Shown here piece after piece: positions 8,349-17,568 of a DNA stretch of 55,166 nucleotides (positions within the stretch are counted from its first letter, which is position 1; each line of letters begins with the position of its first letter). A model generated the notes under the pieces. It did not search any database. It worked only from the letters and a program-made list of their open reading frames with translations, and was not told where the DNA came from. The translations under genes were made by a program, and so were the position numbers. The DNA comes from Rhodocyclaceae bacterium (GTDB lineage: Bacteria > Pseudomonadota > Gammaproteobacteria > Burkholderiales > Rhodocyclaceae), in NCBI GenBank assembly GCA_023230455.1, contig JALNXH010000022.1, positions 1 to 55,166 of the forward strand, written 5' to 3'.

Positions 8349-9635
8349 ATGGCCTTTCAACCGATCTACATCGTGGACGGCGCACGCACGCCCTTCCTCA
8401 AGGCGCGCAGCGGCCCCGGACCTTTTTCCGCCGCCGACCTGGCAGTTCAGGCCGGGCGCACGCTGCTAATGCGCCAGCCGTTCGCTCCGAGCGACCTGGA
8501 TGAAGTAATTCTCGGCTGCGCCAGCCCTTCTCCGGACGAAGTGAATATCGGCCGGGTCGCCGCGCTGCGCCTCGGCTGCGGCCAGAAAGTGCCGGGCTGG
8601 ACGGTAATGCGCAACTGCGCTTCGGGCATGCAGGCGATCGACTCGGCGATCGCCAACATTCACGCTGGCCGCGCACAATTGATACTGGCCGGCGGGGTGG
8701 ATGCCCTGTCGCGAGCGCCGCTGCTGTATCAGGACGCGATGGTGCGCTGGTTTGCGGCGATGATGCAGATGAAGACGCCGCTACAGAAGGCCGGCCACTT
8801 CCTGCGCCTCCGCCCCGCCGCATTGCTTGCGCCGATCATCGGCCTGATGAAGGGACTCACCGACCCGGTGGTCGGCCTGCTGATGGGCCAGACGGCGGAA
8901 AATCTGGCATGGAAATTTTCCATCGAACGGGCCGAAATGGATGCCTTCAGCCTGCGCTCACACCAGCGCGCCGCCACGGCGCAGACGGCAGGCCGCCTGC
9001 ACGAAATCGTTCCACTGATCGACGAGCAGGGTGCGCTCTATACGGAAGACGACGGGGTGCGCAGCGATGCCACGGCAGAAGGCCTCGCCAAACTCAAGCC
9101 GTTCTTCGATAAACGCTACGGCAAAATCACACCGGGCAACAGTTCGCAGATCACCGATGGCGCCGCCTGGCTGGTGCTAGCGTCGGAACAGGCGGTACAG
9201 CGCTGGAATCTCAAGCCGCTGGGCCGCATCGTCGATACCCAATGGGCCGGCCTCGACCCGGCGCAGATGGGCCTCGGTCCGGTGCACGCGGCGACGCCGA
9301 TCCTACAGCGCCACGGCCTCGGCCTCAACGACCTCGATGCCTGGGAGATCAACGAAGCCTTCGCCGCGCAGGTCATCGGCTGCCTGCGCGCCTGGGCCGA
9401 CGACGCCTATTGCAGGGAGGAACTGGGGCTCGCCGGCGGGCTCGGCGGGCTCGATCCGGAAAAACTGAACATGGATGGCGGCGCCATCGCGCTCGGACAC
9501 CCGGTGGGCGCCTCCGGCGCCCGCATCGTGCTGCACCTGGTGCATGCACTGCGCCGCTGCGGCGGACGGCGCGGCATGGCGACAATCTGTATCGGCGGTG
9601 GCCAGGGCGGCGCCGTCATGGTGGAGGTGGCATGA
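8349..9635 (+). CDS. fadI: Acetyl-CoA C-acyltransferase (3-ketoacyl-CoA thiolase), FadI-like
   Basis: This 428-residue thiolase cleaves 3-ketoacyl-CoA with CoA, the last step of beta-oxidation. The nucleophilic Cys90 sits in NCASGMQA; the NEAFAA, GHPVGASGAR and C-terminal CIGGGQGGA motifs complete the active site. The length and RTPF N-terminus resemble FadI more than the shorter FadA. A GGAGG ribosome-binding site precedes the ATG. Its stop overlaps the start of the multifunctional hydratase/dehydrogenase gene (ATGA), matching the two-subunit trifunctional-type complex of FadI and FadJ. Confidence 0.9.
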   Translation: MAFQPIYIVDGARTPFLKARSGPGPFSAADLAVQAGRTLLMRQPFAPSDLDEVILGCASPSPDEVNIGRVAALRLGCGQKVPGWTVMRNCASGMQAIDSAIANIHAGRAQLILAGGVDALSRAPLLYQDAMVRWFAAMMQMKTPLQKAGHFLRLRPAALLAPIIGLMKGLTDPVVGLLMGQTAENLAWKFSIERAEMDAFSLRSHQRAATAQTAGRLHEIVPLIDEQGALYTEDDGVRSDATAEGLAKLKPFFDKRYGKITPGNSSQITDGAAWLVLASEQAVQRWNLKPLGRIVDTQWAGLDPAQMGLGPVHAATPILQRHGLGLNDLDAWEINEAFAAQVIGCLRAWADDAYCREELGLAGGLGGLDPEKLNMDGGAIALGHPVGASGARIVLHLVHALRRCGGRRGMATICIGGGQGGAVMVEVA

Positions 9636-11560
9636 ACATGAACCCGACCAACCTGAACCACTGGCACGTGGACATGGATGCCGACGACATCGCCTGGCTG
9701 ACCCTGGATGTGGCCGAGGCATCGACCAACACTCTGTCCGCCGCTGTGATGGCGGAGCTGGCAACCATCCTCGACCGTTTCGAAGCCGAGGCGCCACGCG
9801 GTCTGGTAATCCGCTCGGGCAAGGAATCCGGCTTCATTGCCGGCGCCGACATCCATTCCTTCGATGCGCTGACCACGCTGGAGGCAGCGGAAGACCTAAT
9901 CGCCCGCGGCTGGAATCTGTTCAACCGCCTCGCCGCGGTGCCCTACCCAACCCTGGCGCTGGTGCGCGGCCACTGCCTCGGCGGCGGACTGGAACTTTCT
10001 CTTGCCTGCCGCACGCTGATAGTGGTGGACGAACCCGGCACCCGCCTCGGCCTGCCCGAGGTGATGCTCGGCATCGTCCCCGGCTGGGGCGGCATGCTGC
10101 GTCTGCCGCAGCGGGTCGGCCCCCAGGCCGCGCTGGACATGATGCTCACCGGAAAAACCGTGGATGCGAAAAAGGCTCGAAAACTCGGCCTCGCCGACGA
10201 ATGCGTGCCGCCGCGCGTGATGCAGGCCGCCGCCCGGGCCCTGGTGCTCTCGCCACCGCCACGCCAACCGCTGCCGTTGCTGCAACGCCTGCTCGGCGGC
10301 CCGGCGAAGGCGATCGTCGCCGCGCAGGCGGAAAAGCAGGTAGCCCGCCGCGCATCGCGCCAGAACTACCCGGCGCCCTACGCGATCATCGATATCTGGG
10401 CCCGGCACGGCGGCAACGCACTGGCCGCCAAGGACAGCCTGCGGGCTATCGTCGAATCGCCGACCGCGCGCAATCTGGTACGGGTATTCCACTTGCAGGA
10501 GCGGCTGAAGAGCTTCGGCAAGGAAGGGAGCGCCGCAGTGAAACGCGTCCATGTGGTGGGCGCCGGCGTCATGGGCGGCGACATCGCCGCCTGGTGCGCC
10601 TTGCGCGGCATGACGGTGACCTTGCAGGACCAGGACATCGCCCGCATCGCACCGGCGATGAAGCGCGCTGCCGACCTCTTCGCCAAACGCGTCCGCGACC
10701 GGCTGGCCCGTCGTGCCGTCTGGGACCGACTGATCCCCGACCCCGCCGGCCAGGGCGCCGCACACGCCGATGTGGTGATCGAGGCGATCTACGAAAATCT
10801 CGATGCCAAGCGCGCACTGCTGCACGATCTGGAAATGCGCATGAAGCCGGATGCAGTCCTGGCCAGCAACACCTCCAGCCTGCGCATCGAGGATCTCGCC
10901 GTGGCGTTGAGCAACCCGTCGCGCCTGGTCGGGATACACTTTTTCAATCCGGTGCCACAGATGCCGCTGGTGGAAGTAGTCAGCACAGCGGCTTCCGGCG
11001 CCGAACTGGCTCAGCGCGCCTGCGCCTTCGTGCGCAGCATCGACAAGCTGCCGTTGCCGGTAAAAAGCGCGCCCGGATTCCTCGTCAATGCGGTACTGGC
11101 ACCCTACATGCTCGAAGCCATGCGCTGCGTAGACGAGGGCATCGCACCCGAAACCATCGACGCCGCGGCGCTGGCGTTCGGCATGCCGCTGGGGCCCATT
11201 GAGCTGATCGACACCGTTGGCCTCGACATCGCCATGGCGGCAGGCCGGCAGCTCGGCGGCGGGGCCGCCGCGCCGCGCTGCCTGGAAGAACGCGTGGGCC
11301 GCGGCGACCTGGGCAAAAAAAGCAGCCGCGGCTTCTATCGTTACGAAAACGGTCGGGCGGTAAAAACCTCCGCCGGAACGGTGCCGACGGGCCTGGTGCA
11401 ACGACTGATCGGCCCGCTGATCGCCCGCACGCAACAGCTGGTAACCGAGGACGTCGTCGCCGATGCCGATCTCGCCGATGCCGGGGTGATCTTCGGCACC
11501 GGATTCGCACCGTTCACCGGCGGCCCGATCCACTACACTTCCACTATGGGCAGTCGATAG
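9632..11560 (+). CDS. fadJ: FadJ-like enoyl-CoA hydratase / 3-hydroxyacyl-CoA dehydrogenase
   Basis: This 642-residue bifunctional protein carries out the hydration and NAD-dependent oxidation steps of beta-oxidation. The N-terminal crotonase domain has the oxyanion loop and both catalytic glutamates, Glu121 (LGGGLELS) and Glu143 (LPEVMLGIVPGWGG). The dehydrogenase part has a Rossmann motif at about 310-316 (GAGVMGG) and the catalytic His in HFFNPVPQMPLVEVV. It ends soon after FTGGPIHY, so it is shorter than FadB/FadJ (about 714-730), missing the last helices of the second C-terminal dehydrogenase repeat. The ATG at 9632 is the overlap start with the thiolase; translation continues further upstream in frame but would lie within the thiolase. 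Confidence 0.88.
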   Translation: MNMNPTNLNHWHVDMDADDIAWLTLDVAEASTNTLSAAVMAELATILDRFEAEAPRGLVIRSGKESGFIAGADIHSFDALTTLEAAEDLIARGWNLFNRLAAVPYPTLALVRGHCLGGGLELSLACRTLIVVDEPGTRLGLPEVMLGIVPGWGGMLRLPQRVGPQAALDMMLTGKTVDAKKARKLGLADECVPPRVMQAAARALVLSPPPRQPLPLLQRLLGGPAKAIVAAQAEKQVARRASRQNYPAPYAIIDIWARHGGNALAAKDSLRAIVESPTARNLVRVFHLQERLKSFGKEGSAAVKRVHVVGAGVMGGDIAAWCALRGMTVTLQDQDIARIAPAMKRAADLFAKRVRDRLARRAVWDRLIPDPAGQGAAHADVVIEAIYENLDAKRALLHDLEMRMKPDAVLASNTSSLRIEDLAVALSNPSRLVGIHFFNPVPQMPLVEVVSTAASGAELAQRACAFVRSIDKLPLPVKSAPGFLVNAVLAPYMLEAMRCVDEGIAPETIDAAALAFGMPLGPIELIDTVGLDIAMAAGRQLGGGAAAPRCLEERVGRGDLGKKSSRGFYRYENGRAVKTSAGTVPTGLVQRLIGPLIARTQQLVTEDVVADADLADAGVIFGTGFAPFTGGPIHYTSTMGSR

Positions 11561-11610
11561 CCCCGGTCATAACAATGAGCGGACGCAAACTCCGCGTGGA
11601 GGAGGTACCG

Positions 11611-13287
11611 ATGGAAAGGATCTGGCTGCAGAGCTATCCGCACGGCATTCCGGCCGACTTGCCGGAACCCGAATTCGAATCGCTCGCCGCGTTCGCCGAC
11701 GAAGCTTGCCGGCATCATGCTGCCCGCACCGCCTTCATCAGCATGGGCCGGCAAATGAATTATGCGGAACTGGATCGGCTGTCCCGCGATTTCGCCGCCT
11801 GGCTGCAATCGCGCGGGATTGGCAAGGGCGAGCGGATCGCACTGATGATGCCGAACATCCTGCAATACCCCGTCTGCCTGCTGGGCGCGCTACGCGCCGG
11901 CTGCATCGTGGTGAATTGCAATCCGCTCTATACCGCCGAGGAGCTGGAACATCAGTTGAAAGACTCGGGGGCCGTGGCGATCGTGGTGCTGGAAAATTTC
12001 GCCCACACGGTACAGGCAGCGGCGCCCGGCAGCAACTTGCGCCATATCGTGGTCACTGCGCTGGGCGACCTGCTCGGCCCGCTGCGCGGAACGCTGACCA
12101 ACTTTGTCGTACGCCATGTAAAGAAGCTGGTGCCGCGCTGGGCGCTGCCCGGTGCGGCGGCGCTCAATAGCGCGTTATCGGCTGGAGCCTCGGCCCCCTT
12201 CGCGGCGGTGCCGCTGAACCGCGAGGACATCGCCTTTCTTCAATACACCGGCGGCACCACCGGCATCTCCAAAGGAGCGATGCTAAGCCACGGCAACATG
12301 CTCGCCAACGTCGCCCAGGCCGGACTCTGGATCGGTCATCTGGTGCACGGCGAAGACGAGACGGTGGTGACGGCAATTCCGCTGTATCACATCTTCGCGC
12401 TGACCGCGAACTGCCTCACCTTCCTGCATCTCGGCGCCGCCAACCTGCTGATCGCCAATCCGCGCGACATCGGGGGCTTCATCAAGGAACTGAAACGCCA
12501 CCCGTTTACCGCCCTGACCGGCGTCAACACGCTGTTCAACGGACTGCTGCATCATCCCGAATTCGAGCGACTGGACTTTTCCAAGCTCCACCTCACGCTC
12601 GGCGGCGGCATGGCCGTATTGCCGACGGTTGCCGAGCGCTGGCAGACGGTGACTGGAAAGCCGCTGGCCCAGGCCTACGGACTCACCGAAACATCCCCCG
12701 CGGTGACCATCAACCCGCTCGACCAACCCTACAACCGATCCATTGGCCTGCCGATCCCATCGACCGAGATTTCCATCCGCGACGATGCCGGCCACGAAGT
12801 GACGCTTGGGCAGGTCGGCGAACTCTGCGTCCGTGGCCCGCAAGTGATGAAGGGGTACTGGCAGCGCCCGGACGAGACGCAGAACGTGATGTTCGCCGAC
12901 GGATTCCTGCGCACCGGCGATCTCGGCTACGTAGACGAGAAGGGTTACGTATTTCTCGTCGACCGCAAGAAGGACATGATTCTGGTCTCCGGCTTCAACG
13001 TCTACCCGAACGAAGTCGAAGCGGTGCTGACATCCCACCGCGGCGTACTCGAGGCTGCCGTAATAGGCGTCTCCGACGAGCATTCGGGGGAAGTGGTGAA
13101 GGCCTTCATCGTCCGCCGCGACCCGCAACTCACCGCCGAGAGTCTGATCGAGCATTGCCGCGAACACCTCTCCGCCTACAAGATTCCCAAACACGTGGAG
13201 TTTCGCGACAACCTACCCAAAACCAATGTTGGAAAAATATTGCGGCGCGCCCTGAAAGACGAGGTGGCAGCAAAGAACAAGGCATGA
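11611..13287 (+). CDS. fadD: Long-chain fatty-acid-CoA ligase FadD
   Basis: This 558-residue ANL-superfamily ligase activates fatty acids to acyl-CoA with ATP. Visible motifs are the P-loop YTGGTTGISKGAM, the AYGLTETSP motif, the hinge region TGDLGYVDEKGYV and the C-terminal catalytic lysine segment KTNVGKILRRAL. The start at 11611 (MERIWLQSYP) is preceded by GGAGGAGG; an ATG at 11575 has no such signal. It is the last gene of the operon, 50 bases after fadJ and about 40 bases before the palindromic terminator. Confidence 0.95.
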   Translation: MERIWLQSYPHGIPADLPEPEFESLAAFADEACRHHAARTAFISMGRQMNYAELDRLSRDFAAWLQSRGIGKGERIALMMPNILQYPVCLLGALRAGCIVVNCNPLYTAEELEHQLKDSGAVAIVVLENFAHTVQAAAPGSNLRHIVVTALGDLLGPLRGTLTNFVVRHVKKLVPRWALPGAAALNSALSAGASAPFAAVPLNREDIAFLQYTGGTTGISKGAMLSHGNMLANVAQAGLWIGHLVHGEDETVVTAIPLYHIFALTANCLTFLHLGAANLLIANPRDIGGFIKELKRHPFTALTGVNTLFNGLLHHPEFERLDFSKLHLTLGGGMAVLPTVAERWQTVTGKPLAQAYGLTETSPAVTINPLDQPYNRSIGLPIPSTEISIRDDAGHEVTLGQVGELCVRGPQVMKGYWQRPDETQNVMFADGFLRTGDLGYVDEKGYVFLVDRKKDMILVSGFNVYPNEVEAVLTSHRGVLEAAVIGVSDEHSGEVVKAFIVRRDPQLTAESLIEHCREHLSAYKIPKHVEFRDNLPKTNVGKILRRALKDEVAAKNKA

Positions 13288-13323
13288 TCCGGACAGGAAA
13301 AACCCGAGCAAAATCGCTGACTG

Positions 13324-13361
13324 AAACGAAAAAGCCACTCGATCGAGTGGCTTTTTCGTTT
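13324..13361. terminator. 38-bp perfect palindrome, bidirectional terminator between fadD and tRNA-Pro
   Basis: Bases 13324-13361 form an uninterrupted 19-bp inverted repeat with no spacer. The arms have an A-rich outer part and a GCCACTCGA/TCGAGTGGC core, so each strand ends its hairpin in a T-rich stretch. It serves the fadD operon on plus and tRNA-Pro (and possibly ispB) on minus. Confidence 0.9.
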
Positions 13362-13370
13362 TCAACAATC

Positions 13371-13447
<77 letters not shown>

Positions 13448-13494
13448 TGACTCGGTCCCGCTTCACGGGATGAGCACCTTTGCAGTTTTCCACC

Positions 13495-14541
13495 TTAATA
13501 ACGGCGAGCAACTGCAAAGTTTGCCAATTCTATCAGACTGTCCCGGTATTGCGTGGGCGGCAATGAAGAGATTGCCTGCTTTGCGTTTGCGGATTCGGCG
13601 GCAGCCCGTCGCCGCGCCTCTTCGAGCGCGCCGGTAACGCGGATGGCTTCAATAATAGCGGGCAACTCTTCGCGCCCGCCGTTTTCGATGGCGCGACGCA
13701 CCACCTCGGCCTGGGATGAGGTACCGCAGCGCATGACGTGAATCAGCGGCAAGGTCGGCTTGCCTTCCGCGAGATCGTCGCCGACGTGCTTGCCTGTCTC
13801 GCCCTCGTCGCCGGAGTAATCGAGCACGTCGTCGATGATCTGAAAGGCCGTGCCCAGATGCATACCGTAATCCGCCAAACCTTGCTCGACCTCGCGACTG
13901 GCGCCCCCGAGAATGCCGCCCAAGCGTGCCGCGGCTTCAAACAGTTTCGCCGTCTTGAAGCGGATCACGCGCAGATATTCGTCGACGTCCACATCAGCGT
14001 TGTGGCAGTTCATCAGTTGCAGCACTTCGCCTTCGGCAATGACGTTGGTCGCTTCCGAAAGAAGCTCCATGATGCGCGGGTTGCCGACCGCGACCATCAT
14101 CTGGAACGAACGCGAATAAAGGAAGTCGCCGACCAGCACGCTGGCCGCATTGCCGAACATCGCATTCGCCGTTTCCCGACCGCGGCGCAGGTCGGATTCG
14201 TCCACCACGTCATCGTGCAGCAGGGTCGCGGTATGAATGAACTCAACCACTGCGGCCAGCTCATGGTGATGCTCGCCACGGTAATTCAAAGCCCCGGCAG
14301 CCAATATCACCAAGGCCGGACGCATGCGCTTGCCACCGGCTGCCACGATGTATTCAGCGACCTGGTTGATCAGGACGACATCGGAACGAAGCCGGCGGCG
14401 GATGACCGCATCGACGGCTTGCATGTCCGCGGCAATCAGGGAATAGAGAGAGTCGAGCTGCACTGGGGAGGATTTCAGCAAAGGCGCGATGTTAGGGGCC
14501 GTTGCAGGGGCCGTCAACATTCGCCGAATACGCTTTGACAT
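13495..14541 (-). CDS. ispB: Octaprenyl/polyprenyl diphosphate synthase IspB
   Basis: This 348-residue trans-prenyltransferase makes the polyprenyl side chain of ubiquinone. The two aspartate-rich motifs are present (LLHDDVVDESDLRRGR and QIIDDVLDYSGDE), together with GGKRMRPAL. The start at 14541 is supported by GGGAGG about ten bases upstream. That translation start lies inside the promoter of the divergent rplU gene: its ATG overlaps the rplU -35 box. Another ATG seven codons downstream is less well supported. Confidence 0.93.
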   Translation of the reverse strand: MSKRIRRMLTAPATAPNIAPLLKSSPVQLDSLYSLIAADMQAVDAVIRRRLRSDVVLINQVAEYIVAAGGKRMRPALVILAAGALNYRGEHHHELAAVVEFIHTATLLHDDVVDESDLRRGRETANAMFGNAASVLVGDFLYSRSFQMMVAVGNPRIMELLSEATNVIAEGEVLQLMNCHNADVDVDEYLRVIRFKTAKLFEAAARLGGILGGASREVEQGLADYGMHLGTAFQIIDDVLDYSGDEGETGKHVGDDLAEGKPTLPLIHVMRCGTSSQAEVVRRAIENGGREELPAIIEAIRVTGALEEARRRAAAESANAKQAISSLPPTQYRDSLIELANFAVARRY

Positions 14542-14563
14542 GAAGGGTTTGCCTCCCTATAAT
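14535..14563 (+). promoter_or_regulatory. Consensus sigma-70 promoter of rplU-rpmA
   Basis: TTGACA at 14535-14540, a 17-base spacer and TATAAT at 14558-14563: both hexamers are perfect and the spacing is optimal, as expected for a ribosomal protein operon. The rplU start codon is 35 bases downstream of the -10 box. The promoter overlaps the ispB start codon and ribosome-binding site on the other strand. Confidence 0.93.
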
Positions 14564-14597
14564 GCGCGGTTCTTTGAAATACCAATCGGAGTCCAAC

Positions 14598-14912
14598 ATG
14601 TCTTATGCGGTCATAAAAACCGGCGGCAAGCAATATCGTGTCGCTGCCGGCGAAAAGATCAAAGTAGAACAGATACCGGCAGACGTGGGCACGGAAATCA
14701 CTCTCGACCAGGTTTTGATGGTCGGCGAAGGCGAATCGGTGAAAATCGGCACGCCTCTGGTTTCCGGAGCGAAAGTCACCGCCAAGGTGGTGAGCCACGG
14801 TCGTCACGACAAGGTGAGAATTTTCAAGATGCGCCGACGCAAGCACTACCAGAAGCACCAAGGCCATCGCCAGAACTACACCGAACTGGAAATCAGCGGC
14901 ATCGCCGCCTGA
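14598..14912 (+). CDS. rplU: 50S ribosomal protein L21
   Basis: This 104-residue protein begins MSYAVIKTGGKQYRVAAGEKI, the standard L21 start, and carries the KMRRRKHYQKHQGHRQ 23S rRNA-binding segment typical of the family. GGAG precedes the ATG by seven bases. It is followed 24 bases later by rpmA, the universal partner gene. Confidence 0.98.
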   Translation: MSYAVIKTGGKQYRVAAGEKIKVEQIPADVGTEITLDQVLMVGEGESVKIGTPLVSGAKVTAKVVSHGRHDKVRIFKMRRRKHYQKHQGHRQNYTELEISGIAA

Positions 14913-14936
14913 TGACGGAATACAAGGAGTCATCAC

Positions 14937-15200
14937 ATGGCACACAAAAAAGCAGGTGGCAGTTCCCGTAACGGCCGCGACTCGGAATCGAAGCGCCTCG
15001 GCGTCAAGCGCTACGGCGGCGAACTGATCCCCGCCGGCAGCATCATCGTCCGTCAGCGTGGCACCCAATTCCACCCGGGCGACAACGTTGGTATCGGCAA
15101 GGATCACACGCTGTTCGCCAAGGTGGACGGCACGGTGCAATTCACGATCAAGGGCGCTGCGCAACGCAAGCTGGTCAACATCGTTCCCGCTGCCGAGTAA
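14937..15200 (+). CDS. rpmA: 50S ribosomal protein L27
   Basis: This 87-residue protein begins MAHKKAGGSSRNGRDSESKR, the flexible N-terminal tail of L27 that reaches the peptidyl transferase centre, followed by GGELIPAGSIIVRQRGT. Length and sequence are normal. It is cotranscribed with rplU and followed by a hairpin terminator. Confidence 0.98.
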   Translation: MAHKKAGGSSRNGRDSESKRLGVKRYGGELIPAGSIIVRQRGTQFHPGDNVGIGKDHTLFAKVDGTVQFTIKGAAQRKLVNIVPAAE

Positions 15201-15232
15201 CAGGCCCGGCAGCAGGTTCGCCGCGGCACCGC

Positions 15233-15261
15233 AAAGCCCTATCCGCGCGATAGGGCTTTTG
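15233..15261 (+). terminator. Terminator or attenuator between rpmA and obgE
   Basis: AAAGCCCTATC (15233-15243) pairs with GATAGGGCTTT (15249-15259) around a five-base loop, an 11-bp stem ending in a short T run. It separates the abundant ribosomal protein transcript from obgE-proB, which begins 20 bases later. Partial read-through would feed obgE. Confidence 0.85.
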
Positions 15262-15280
15262 TGTTTCTGGAGTTCTGTTC

Positions 15281-16354
15281 ATGAAGTTCTACGACGAAGC
15301 GAAAATTGAAGTTGTTGCCGGCGACGGCGGCAATGGCGTCGCTTCGTTCCGGCGCGAGAAATTCATTCCGTTTGGTGGCCCCGACGGCGGCGACGGCGGG
15401 CGCGGCGGCAGCATCTACGCTGTGGCCGATCGCAACCTCAACACCTTGATCGATTTCCGCTACACGCGGATGTTTCGCGCCCAGAAGGGCGAAAACGGTC
15501 GCGGCGCCGACTGCTACGGCAAGGGTGGCGACGATCTCGAACTACGCATGCCCGTCGGTACCGTCATCTCCGACTTCGACAGTGGCGAAGTCATCGCCGA
15601 TCTGGATCGGGATGGCAAACGTGAGTTGATTGCCAAGGGCGGCAACGGCGGCCTTGGCAATCTGCATTTCAAGTCGAGCACCAACCGCGCACCGCGCCAA
15701 TGTACCCCCGGCGGAGAGGGTGATCGCCGCTTCCTCAAGCTGGAACTCAAGGTACTGGCGGACGTAGGATTGCTGGGCATGCCCAACGCCGGCAAATCAA
15801 CCTTCATCCGCGCAGTCTCGGCTGCCCGACCGAAGGTTGCCGACTACCCGTTCACCACCCTGCACCCGAACCTGGGTGTCGTACGCGTCGATCACAACCG
15901 CAGTTTCGTCATTGCCGACATCCCGGGGCTGATCGAAGGAGCGGCCGAGGGCGCAGGACTCGGCCACCGCTTTCTGCGCCACTTGCAACGCACCGAGCTG
16001 TTGCTGCATCTGGTGGACATCGCACCCTTCGACCCGGAGGCCGACCCATTGCGGGATGCCCGCGCCATCATCGAGGAACTGCGAAAATACGACGAAGCGC
16101 TGCACGCCAAACCGCGTTGGCTGATCATCAACAAGATCGATCTGGTGCCAGAAGAAGAGCGTGCGGCGCGGGTCGCCGAACTGGTCGAAGGCTACGGCAC
16201 GGTCGAGCGCCATTTCGTCATTTCCGGCCTCACCGGCGACGGCTGCAAGCCGCTCACCTATGCGGTGATGGACCATGTCGAACAACGCCGGCGCGCTGCC
16301 GCGTCCGAAGAACTGTCGGAGAACTCCGATGCGGCAGACGATAACGAAGAGTAA
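15281..16354 (+). CDS. obgE: GTPase ObgE/CgtA
   Basis: This 357-residue Obg GTPase acts in 50S subunit maturation. The N-terminal glycine-rich Obg fold is clear (DGGNGVASFRREKF, GPDGGDGGRGGSI). The G domain follows, with G1 GMPNAGKSTF, switch region YPFTTLHPNLG, G3 DIPGLIEGA and G4 NKIDLV. A short acidic tail ends the protein (ENSDAADDNEE). It lies in the classical rplU-rpmA-obgE-proB order. Its 3' end overlaps the start of proB by 26 bases. Confidence 0.97.
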   Translation: MKFYDEAKIEVVAGDGGNGVASFRREKFIPFGGPDGGDGGRGGSIYAVADRNLNTLIDFRYTRMFRAQKGENGRGADCYGKGGDDLELRMPVGTVISDFDSGEVIADLDRDGKRELIAKGGNGGLGNLHFKSSTNRAPRQCTPGGEGDRRFLKLELKVLADVGLLGMPNAGKSTFIRAVSAARPKVADYPFTTLHPNLGVVRVDHNRSFVIADIPGLIEGAAEGAGLGHRFLRHLQRTELLLHLVDIAPFDPEADPLRDARAIIEELRKYDEALHAKPRWLIINKIDLVPEEERAARVAELVEGYGTVERHFVISGLTGDGCKPLTYAVMDHVEQRRRAAASEELSENSDAADDNEE

Positions 16355-17444
16355 GCGGCTGGTCGTAAAAGTCGGAAGCGCACTGGTCACCAACGATGGC
16401 GCCGGACTCTCCGAACAGTTCATCGTCGAATGCGCGCGCCAGATCGCGACGCTCCATGCCCAGGGACGTGAGGTGGTGCTGGTTTCGTCCGGCGCGATCG
16501 CCGCCGGCATGCAACGGCTGGGCTGGGCGACGCGCCCCCACGGGATTCACGAATTGCAGGCGGCGGCGGCCGTCGGCCAGATGGGCTTGTGCCAGACCTA
16601 CGAGACCTGCTTTTCGCGCCACAGTCTGAAAAGCGCGCAGATCCTGCTCACTCACGACGACCTGGCCGACCGCACCCGCTACTTGAACGCCCGCTCCACC
16701 CTGCTGACCCTGCTCAGCCTGGGTGTGGTACCGATCATCAACGAGAACGACACAGTGGTCACCGACGAAATCAAGTTCGGTGACAACGACACGCTGGGCG
16801 CCCTGGTGGCCAACTTGATCGAAGCCGATACGCTGGTCATCCTCACCGACCAGCAGGGTCTCTACAGCGCCGACCCGCGCCAGGATCCAGCCGCCACGCT
16901 GATTCACGACGGCGAAGCCGAAGACCGGCGCTTCGAGGCGATGGCCGGCGGCAGCGGCAGCGCGATCAGCAAAGGCGGCATGATTACCAAGATTCGCGCA
17001 GCACAGCGCGCGGCACGCAGCGGTGCCGATACTGTGATTGCCAGCGGCCGCGAGACCGACGTGTTGCCGCGGCTGCTCGCCGGCGAGCAGTTGGGCACCC
17101 TGCTGCGCGCAGGCGCCACGCCGATGGCCGCACGCAAGCAGTGGCTGGCCGATCATCTGCAACTGGCCGGCAGCCTGCATCTCGACGACGGCGCGCTACG
17201 CGCACTGCGCGACGGGCGCAGCCTGCTGCCGATCGGAGTGACCGCCGTGGAGGGAGAATTCGAACGCGGCGCCGTCGTCGCCTGTCGCAATCCGGCCGGA
17301 CAGGAAGTCGCGCGCGGCCTGATCAACTACTCCAGTTCGGAAGCGCGCCGCATAGCCCGCCACAGCAGCCAGGAAATCGAAGCGCTACTGGGCTATGTGG
17401 ACGAAGAGGAACTCATCCATCGCGACAATCTTGTCCTGACGTAA
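16329..17444 (+). CDS. proB: Glutamate 5-kinase
   Basis: This 371-residue enzyme phosphorylates glutamate in the first step of proline synthesis. The amino-acid kinase domain starts KSKRLVVKVGSALVTNDG and contains VSSGAIAAG and NDTLGALVANL; the C-terminal PUA domain begins near residue 275. The start at 16329 has GGAGAA just upstream and lies inside the obgE 3' end; an in-frame ATG further upstream at 16275 would give a non-family N-terminus. Confidence 0.96.
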   Translation: MRQTITKSKRLVVKVGSALVTNDGAGLSEQFIVECARQIATLHAQGREVVLVSSGAIAAGMQRLGWATRPHGIHELQAAAAVGQMGLCQTYETCFSRHSLKSAQILLTHDDLADRTRYLNARSTLLTLLSLGVVPIINENDTVVTDEIKFGDNDTLGALVANLIEADTLVILTDQQGLYSADPRQDPAATLIHDGEAEDRRFEAMAGGSGSAISKGGMITKIRAAQRAARSGADTVIASGRETDVLPRLLAGEQLGTLLRAGATPMAARKQWLADHLQLAGSLHLDDGALRALRDGRSLLPIGVTAVEGEFERGAVVACRNPAGQEVARGLINYSSSEARRIARHSSQEIEALLGYVDEEELIHRDNLVLT

Positions 17445-17532
17445 TTCCCACACACGATTGCGGCAAAGCCACAATACGGGCTTATTCCAGGCCATCCACG
17501 CTGCGGCGCGGCACCGCGCAAACCGATAACGA

Positions 17533-17562
17533 GGGCCGAAACAGACTGGCCCCGCGTTTTTT
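17533..17562 (+). terminator. Possible terminator after proB
   Basis: GGGCC (17533-17537) and GGCCC (17548-17552) can pair around a ten-base loop, followed by GCG and six T residues. The stem is short, so this is a moderate call. It lies between the convergent proB and grxD genes. Confidence 0.45.
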
Positions 17563-17568
17563 GCCAAG

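Noticed and set aside
13456..13470. Small hairpin TCCCG-CTTCA-CGGGA between ispB and tRNA-Pro
   Set aside because: Five pairs and no T run; too weak to call a terminator.
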